Of a stretch of DNA of 8,868 bases, positions 5,912 to 8,868 are shown piece by piece (position 1 is the first letter of the stretch; every line of letters begins with the position of its first letter). Position numbers and translations under genes: made by a program. Under the pieces are notes generated by a model that ran no database searches, was not told the origin of the DNA, and worked only from the letters and a program-made list of their open reading frames with translations. This DNA comes from Clostridia bacterium. Lineage in GTDB: Bacteria > Bacillota > Clostridia > Oscillospirales > Acutalibacteraceae. The stretch covers positions 1 to 8,868 of the forward strand of contig JAFOXT010000368.1 of assembly GCA_017425745.1 (NCBI GenBank). The letters are read 5' to 3'.

Positions 5912-7177
5912 ATGAGTTTTCCCGTTTACAACTATGACAAAAGCACAGAGCTCTTCCAGAGAGCTACAAAGGTTATTCCCTCCGGTATCTACGGACACCT
6001 CGGCCCTGCAGAAGGTCAGTTTATCCCTGTAAGCAAGTGGCCTATGTTTGCTGAAAAGGCAAAGGGTACATACATCTGGGACGTTGACGGCAACAAGTTC
6101 ATCGACTATATGTGCGCTTACGGTCCCAACGTTCTCGGTTACTGCGATCCCGACGTTGACGCTGCTGCTCAGAAGCAGATTGCTCTCGGTAACTGCACAA
6201 CTCAGCCCGGTAAGGTTATGCTTGAATGTGCTGAGCTTCTTGTTGACACAGTTAACACAGCTGACTGGGCATTCTTTGCAAAGAACGGTAACGACGCAAC
6301 TCAGGGCGCTATTATGTGCGCAAGAGCATATACACACAGAAAGAAGATCATCATGTTCTCAGGCTACTACCACGGTGTTTCACCCTGGTGTATGAAGAAG
6401 GACTATCCCGGTGTTCTTGAAGAAGACGTTGCTAACAACATCATCCTTCCCTGGAATGACATTCCTCTTCTTGAAAAGACAATTGAAGAGAACAAGAATG
6501 AAATTGCTTGTATCATCGCTCAGCCCTATGACCACGGTAACTTCCACGACAACGCTTTCCCCGAAAAGGATTTCTGGCTTAAGGTAAGAAAGATCTGTAC
6601 AGCTCATGACATCGTTCTCATCGTAGACGACGTTCGTGCAGGCTTCCGTCTTGACCTTGCAGGCTCAGACCACTTCTTCGGCTTTGAAGCTGACCTTATC
6701 TGCTTCTGTAAGGCTCTCGCTAACGGTTACAATATGTCAGCTATCTGCGGTAAGGATTTCCTTAAGAGCGCAATGAGCTCACTTTCATACACAGGCTCAT
6801 ACTGGCTTTCAGCTGTTCCTTTTGCTGCTTGTATTGCTAACATCAACAAGCTCAAGGAAATTGACGCTCCCGCACTCTTCAAGGCTAAGGGTGAAAAGCT
6901 TACAAACGGTCTTGTAAAGGCTGCTGCTGAACACGGCTTTGACCTTCGTGCAACAGGTGCTCCCGCACTCTTCTATCTCAGAATCGCTAACGATGACAAT
7001 ATGGTTCTTCATCAGGAATGGATTGCTGAAATGGTTTCAAGAGGTATCTTCCTTACTTCTCACCACAACCACTTCATCAACGCAGCTCTTTCAGATAAGG
7101 ACATCAAGCACACAATCGAAGTTGCTCACGAAGCTTTCGATATCGTTGCTAAGAATCATCCCGAGCTTTTCAGATAA
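5912..7177 (+). CDS. Class III PLP aminotransferase, glutamate-1-semialdehyde aminomutase-like
   Basis: A 421-residue fold-type I PLP enzyme of aminotransferase class III. Visible marks: the N-terminal GTYIWDVDGNKFIDY segment (substrate-side strand), the phosphate-binding loop as NGNDAT (125-130), GYYHG (151-155), DDVRAGFR with the pyridine-binding Asp D239, and the Schiff-base lysine K267 in FCKALANG. Overall order and length fit the HemL (glutamate-1-semialdehyde 2,1-aminomutase) branch. HemL itself usually reads SGTEA at the loop and DEV at the Asp; here these are NGNDA and DDV, so this is more likely a relative acting on another aldehyde, ketone or sugar. No haem genes are nearby. AAGGAGG (5898-5904) overlaps the previous stop, 7 bases before ATG 5912. 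Codons are strongly biased, consistent with high expression. Substrate unknown. Confidence 0.88.
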   Translation: MSFPVYNYDKSTELFQRATKVIPSGIYGHLGPAEGQFIPVSKWPMFAEKAKGTYIWDVDGNKFIDYMCAYGPNVLGYCDPDVDAAAQKQIALGNCTTQPGKVMLECAELLVDTVNTADWAFFAKNGNDATQGAIMCARAYTHRKKIIMFSGYYHGVSPWCMKKDYPGVLEEDVANNIILPWNDIPLLEKTIEENKNEIACIIAQPYDHGNFHDNAFPEKDFWLKVRKICTAHDIVLIVDDVRAGFRLDLAGSDHFFGFEADLICFCKALANGYNMSAICGKDFLKSAMSSLSYTGSYWLSAVPFAACIANINKLKEIDAPALFKAKGEKLTNGLVKAAAEHGFDLRATGAPALFYLRIANDDNMVLHQEWIAEMVSRGIFLTSHHNHFINAALSDKDIKHTIEVAHEAFDIVAKNHPELFR

Positions 7178-7190
7178 CAAAAAACACTTT

Positions 7191-7222
7191 GCGGTAAGGT
7201 AACGGATACCGTTACCTTGCGC
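7191..7222 (+). repeat. Strong intergenic inverted repeat (hairpin)
   Basis: AAGGTAACGG (7196-7205) and CCGTTACCTT (7209-7218) are perfect inverted copies around ATA. Pairing extends outward to 7191 and 7222 through one G-T wobble and one bulged G (7193). It lies between the aminotransferase stop (7177) and the transketolase start (7269). No T run follows on the plus strand, so it is not a normal terminator. It could be an mRNA stabiliser or processing site tuning expression of neighbours, or a DNA operator. No convincing promoter is seen in the remaining 46 bases before ATG 7269. Confidence 0.8.
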
Positions 7223-7268
7223 TTAGCTTATAAAAAAATAATCAAATTATTGATTGGAGGAAAACATT

Positions 7269-8147
7269 ATGCCACTTTCAAAATCAGAATGGCTTGCCCT
7301 TGAAAAAAAGGCTCTCGAACTCCGTAAGCTTACAGTTCAGACAACTGTATGGGCAGGCAGCGGTCACTTCGGCGGCGGTATGAGCGTTATGGACCTTCTT
7401 ACCGTTCTCTATCACAAGTATCTCAACATCAAGGTTGAAGATCCCCAGTGGGAAGACAGAGACCGTTTCATCCTTTCAAAGGGTCACGCAGCTATTGCTT
7501 ACGCTCCCGTTCTTTGCGACAAGGGCTTCAACGACGTTGAAATGCTCAAGTCATTCAACCTTTCAGGCTCAAAGATGGGTATGCACCTTGACTCAAACAA
7601 GGTAGTTGGTGTTGACGCATCAACAGGCTCACTTGGCCACGGCCCCTCAATTGCAGCAGGTACAGCTCTTGCAGCAAGACTTATGGGCAAGGACTTCCTT
7701 ACATACGTTGTTACAGGTGACGGCGAGCTTGGCGAAGGCTCATGCTGGGAAGGCTTTATGACAATTAACCACTACAACCTTTCAAACTGTATCGTATTCA
7801 TCGACAGAAACCACAACATGATTGACGGTAACACAGAAGACGTTATGAAGCTCGAACCCCTTGCTGACAAGATGACAGCTTTCGGCTTCAACACAATCGT
7901 TGTTGACGGTAACAACATCGGTGAGCTTTGCAACGCTATTGACGTAGCTATTGAAAGATCAAAGGAACCCTGTGCTCCCACATGTATTCTTATGGATACA
8001 AAGAAGGGCGCCGGCATCAAATCAATTGAAGGCGATTACACATGGCACTACGGTGCAATCGACGACGCACTTTTCGAAAAGTTCAACAAAGAGCTTGACG
8101 AAGACTACAAGGCTCGTTGCGCACGTGCAGAAAAGGAGGGTAAATAA
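7269..8147 (+). CDS. Transketolase, N-terminal (TPP-binding) subunit
   Basis: A 292-residue protein equal to the N-terminal pyrophosphate-binding domain of transketolase, which moves two-carbon ketol groups between sugar phosphates with thiamine diphosphate and Mg2+. Visible: SGHFGGGMS with H33, LSKGHAA with H73, TGSLGHG (119-125), and the TPP motif GDGELGEG (from G150) ending in N181 (FIDRN). Q is the residue I expect where H124 stands in TGSLGQG, so that change may mark a subfamily. A TTG at 7254 is in frame, but GGAGG (7256-7260) 8 bases before ATG 7269 sets the start. The partner subunit begins 2 bases after the stop, so the two form one split enzyme, a common arrangement in Firmicutes and archaea. 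It may be the housekeeping pentose-phosphate enzyme or one specific to this operon. Confidence 0.92.
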   Translation: MPLSKSEWLALEKKALELRKLTVQTTVWAGSGHFGGGMSVMDLLTVLYHKYLNIKVEDPQWEDRDRFILSKGHAAIAYAPVLCDKGFNDVEMLKSFNLSGSKMGMHLDSNKVVGVDASTGSLGHGPSIAAGTALAARLMGKDFLTYVVTGDGELGEGSCWEGFMTINHYNLSNCIVFIDRNHNMIDGNTEDVMKLEPLADKMTAFGFNTIVVDGNNIGELCNAIDVAIERSKEPCAPTCILMDTKKGAGIKSIEGDYTWHYGAIDDALFEKFNKELDEDYKARCARAEKEGK

Positions 8148-8149
8148 TT

Positions 8150-8868
8150 ATGGCAGGCGGATTTGTTTATACAGCAGTAGACCAGACTTCACTTTCCACA
8201 GCTGAAATTTACGGTAAGGCTCTTGCTGACATTATTTTAAAAGACCCCAAGGTTGTTGCTATCACAGCTGACCTTGCAAAATCAACAAAGCTCGGCGACG
8301 TTCTTAAGGTTTGCCCCGAAAGAGTTATCAACGTTGGTATCGCAGAACAGGATATGTTCGGTGTTGCTGCAGGTATGGCAAGAGCAGGTATGATTCCTTT
8401 CCTTTCAGGCTTCTCTGCTTTCACATCAATGCGTGCTTGTGACCAGCTTCACACAGACATCTGCTATCAGAACGTAAACGCAAAGATTATTGCTACTCAC
8501 TCAGGTACATCATTCGGTCAGGCCGGTTCAACTCACCACGCTATTACTGACCTTGCAATCACAAGAGCAATGCCCAACCTTACAGTTATCGTTCCCGCTG
8601 ACGGCTTTGAAACAGCTAACGCTGTTAACGCAGCTTATGATAACTTCGGCCCCTACTACATCCGTATCAACCGTGGTTTTGACCGCGTTCTTTATGAGAA
8701 CCAGGACTATGGCTTTGAAGTTGGTAAGGCTGTAGAAGTTCACGAGGGTACAGATATCACAGTTATCGCTTGCGGTTCTTGTGTATTCCAGGCTCGTGAA
8801 GCTGCTAAGTTCCTTAAGAACTCAGACGGTCTCAGCGTTCGTGTACTTAATATGCACACAATCAAGCC
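8150..8868 (+). CDS. Transketolase, C-terminal (pyrimidine-binding) subunit, 3' end outside window
   Basis: The first 239 codons of the C-terminal subunit of the same split transketolase; no stop occurs before the window ends, and the family is usually about 310 residues. AAGGAGG (8133-8139), inside the end of the previous gene, sits 10 bases before ATG 8150. Visible: the pyrimidine-domain motif GIAEQD with catalytic Glu E66 that activates TPP, the loop SGTSFGQAGSTHHAI with H129/H130, ITDLAITRAMPN and VPADGFETANAV, then RINRGFDRVLY. The last residues (from about 185) begin the transketolase C-terminal domain. Together with the upstream subunit it makes a complete catalytic centre. Codon use matches the strongly biased pattern of this operon. 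Pyruvate dehydrogenase beta and DXS domains are related, but the pairing with a transketolase N-subunit favours transketolase. Confidence 0.92.
   Translation, partial: MAGGFVYTAVDQTSLSTAEIYGKALADIILKDPKVVAITADLAKSTKLGDVLKVCPERVINVGIAEQDMFGVAAGMARAGMIPFLSGFSAFTSMRACDQLHTDICYQNVNAKIIATHSGTSFGQAGSTHHAITDLAITRAMPNLTVIVPADGFETANAVNAAYDNFGPYYIRINRGFDRVLYENQDYGFEVGKAVEVHEGTDITVIACGSCVFQAREAAKFLKNSDGLSVRVLNMHTIK

Noticed and set aside
5906..6337. Minus-strand open frame of 143 codons opposite the aminotransferase gene
   Set aside because: It lies wholly antisense to a gene with clear PLP motifs, has Cys/Val-rich sequence with no domain sense and no ribosome binding site worth noting; it is a by-product of biased codons.
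7178..7268. Internal promoter for the transketolase pair
   Set aside because: TATAAA at 7229 and TTGCGC at 7218 do not pair with partner boxes at proper spacing, so I do not call one.
8490..8735. Plus-strand open frame of 81 codons inside the transketolase C-subunit gene
   Set aside because: Ser/Thr/Leu-rich out-of-frame reading of a gene whose main frame shows full transketolase motifs.

Overview
The window looks like chromosomal DNA from an anaerobic, low-to-moderate GC Firmicute of class Clostridia, probably a gut Oscillospiraceae/Ruminococcaceae-type organism. This is inferred from strong AAGGAGG-type ribosome binding sites, sigma-A promoters, Thr/Pro-rich linkers on a membrane protein, a QueH-type queuosine enzyme, a flavin reductase-rubredoxin fusion and a split transketolase. 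All supported genes lie on the plus strand. I see no mobile element, tRNA, rRNA or CRISPR array.

Region 1 (1-2393) is a closely spaced run of three genes: the C-terminal part of an ABC-F ATPase close to YkpA, a small metallophosphoesterase of the PPP type with degenerate active-site motifs, and a PatB/MalY-family PLP enzyme (cystathionine beta-lyase or aminotransferase). Region 2 (2394-2649) is non-coding. It holds a good promoter, then a terminator about 70 bases later (possibly a short RNA gene), then a second promoter for the next gene. Region 3 (2650-4993) has queH (epoxyqueuosine reductase), a flavin reductase with a C-terminal rubredoxin-like domain, and a single-pass membrane protein with a Thr/Pro/Gln linker and an unrecognised outer domain, closed by a clear terminator.

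Region 4 (5047-8868, continuing past the edge) is the most distinctive part. A near-consensus extended -10 promoter and a 5' UTR hairpin lead into four genes: a protein that looks like two SCP2-like halves, a class III PLP aminotransferase related to glutamate-1-semialdehyde aminomutase, and the N- and C-terminal subunits of a split transketolase. Codon use here is visibly more biased (AAG, AAC, TTC, ATC, GGT, GCT) than in regions 1-3, which with the strong promoter points to a highly expressed unit. A near-perfect inverted repeat sits between the aminotransferase and the transketolase pair.

How the genes of region 4 work together is not known to me. Two-carbon ketol transfer by a TPP enzyme, amino transfer by a PLP enzyme and a possible small-molecule-binding carrier would fit a pathway making or breaking an amino sugar or amino ketol. 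The transketolase may equally be the cell's ordinary pentose-phosphate enzyme. The remaining genes downstream of the window are needed to decide.
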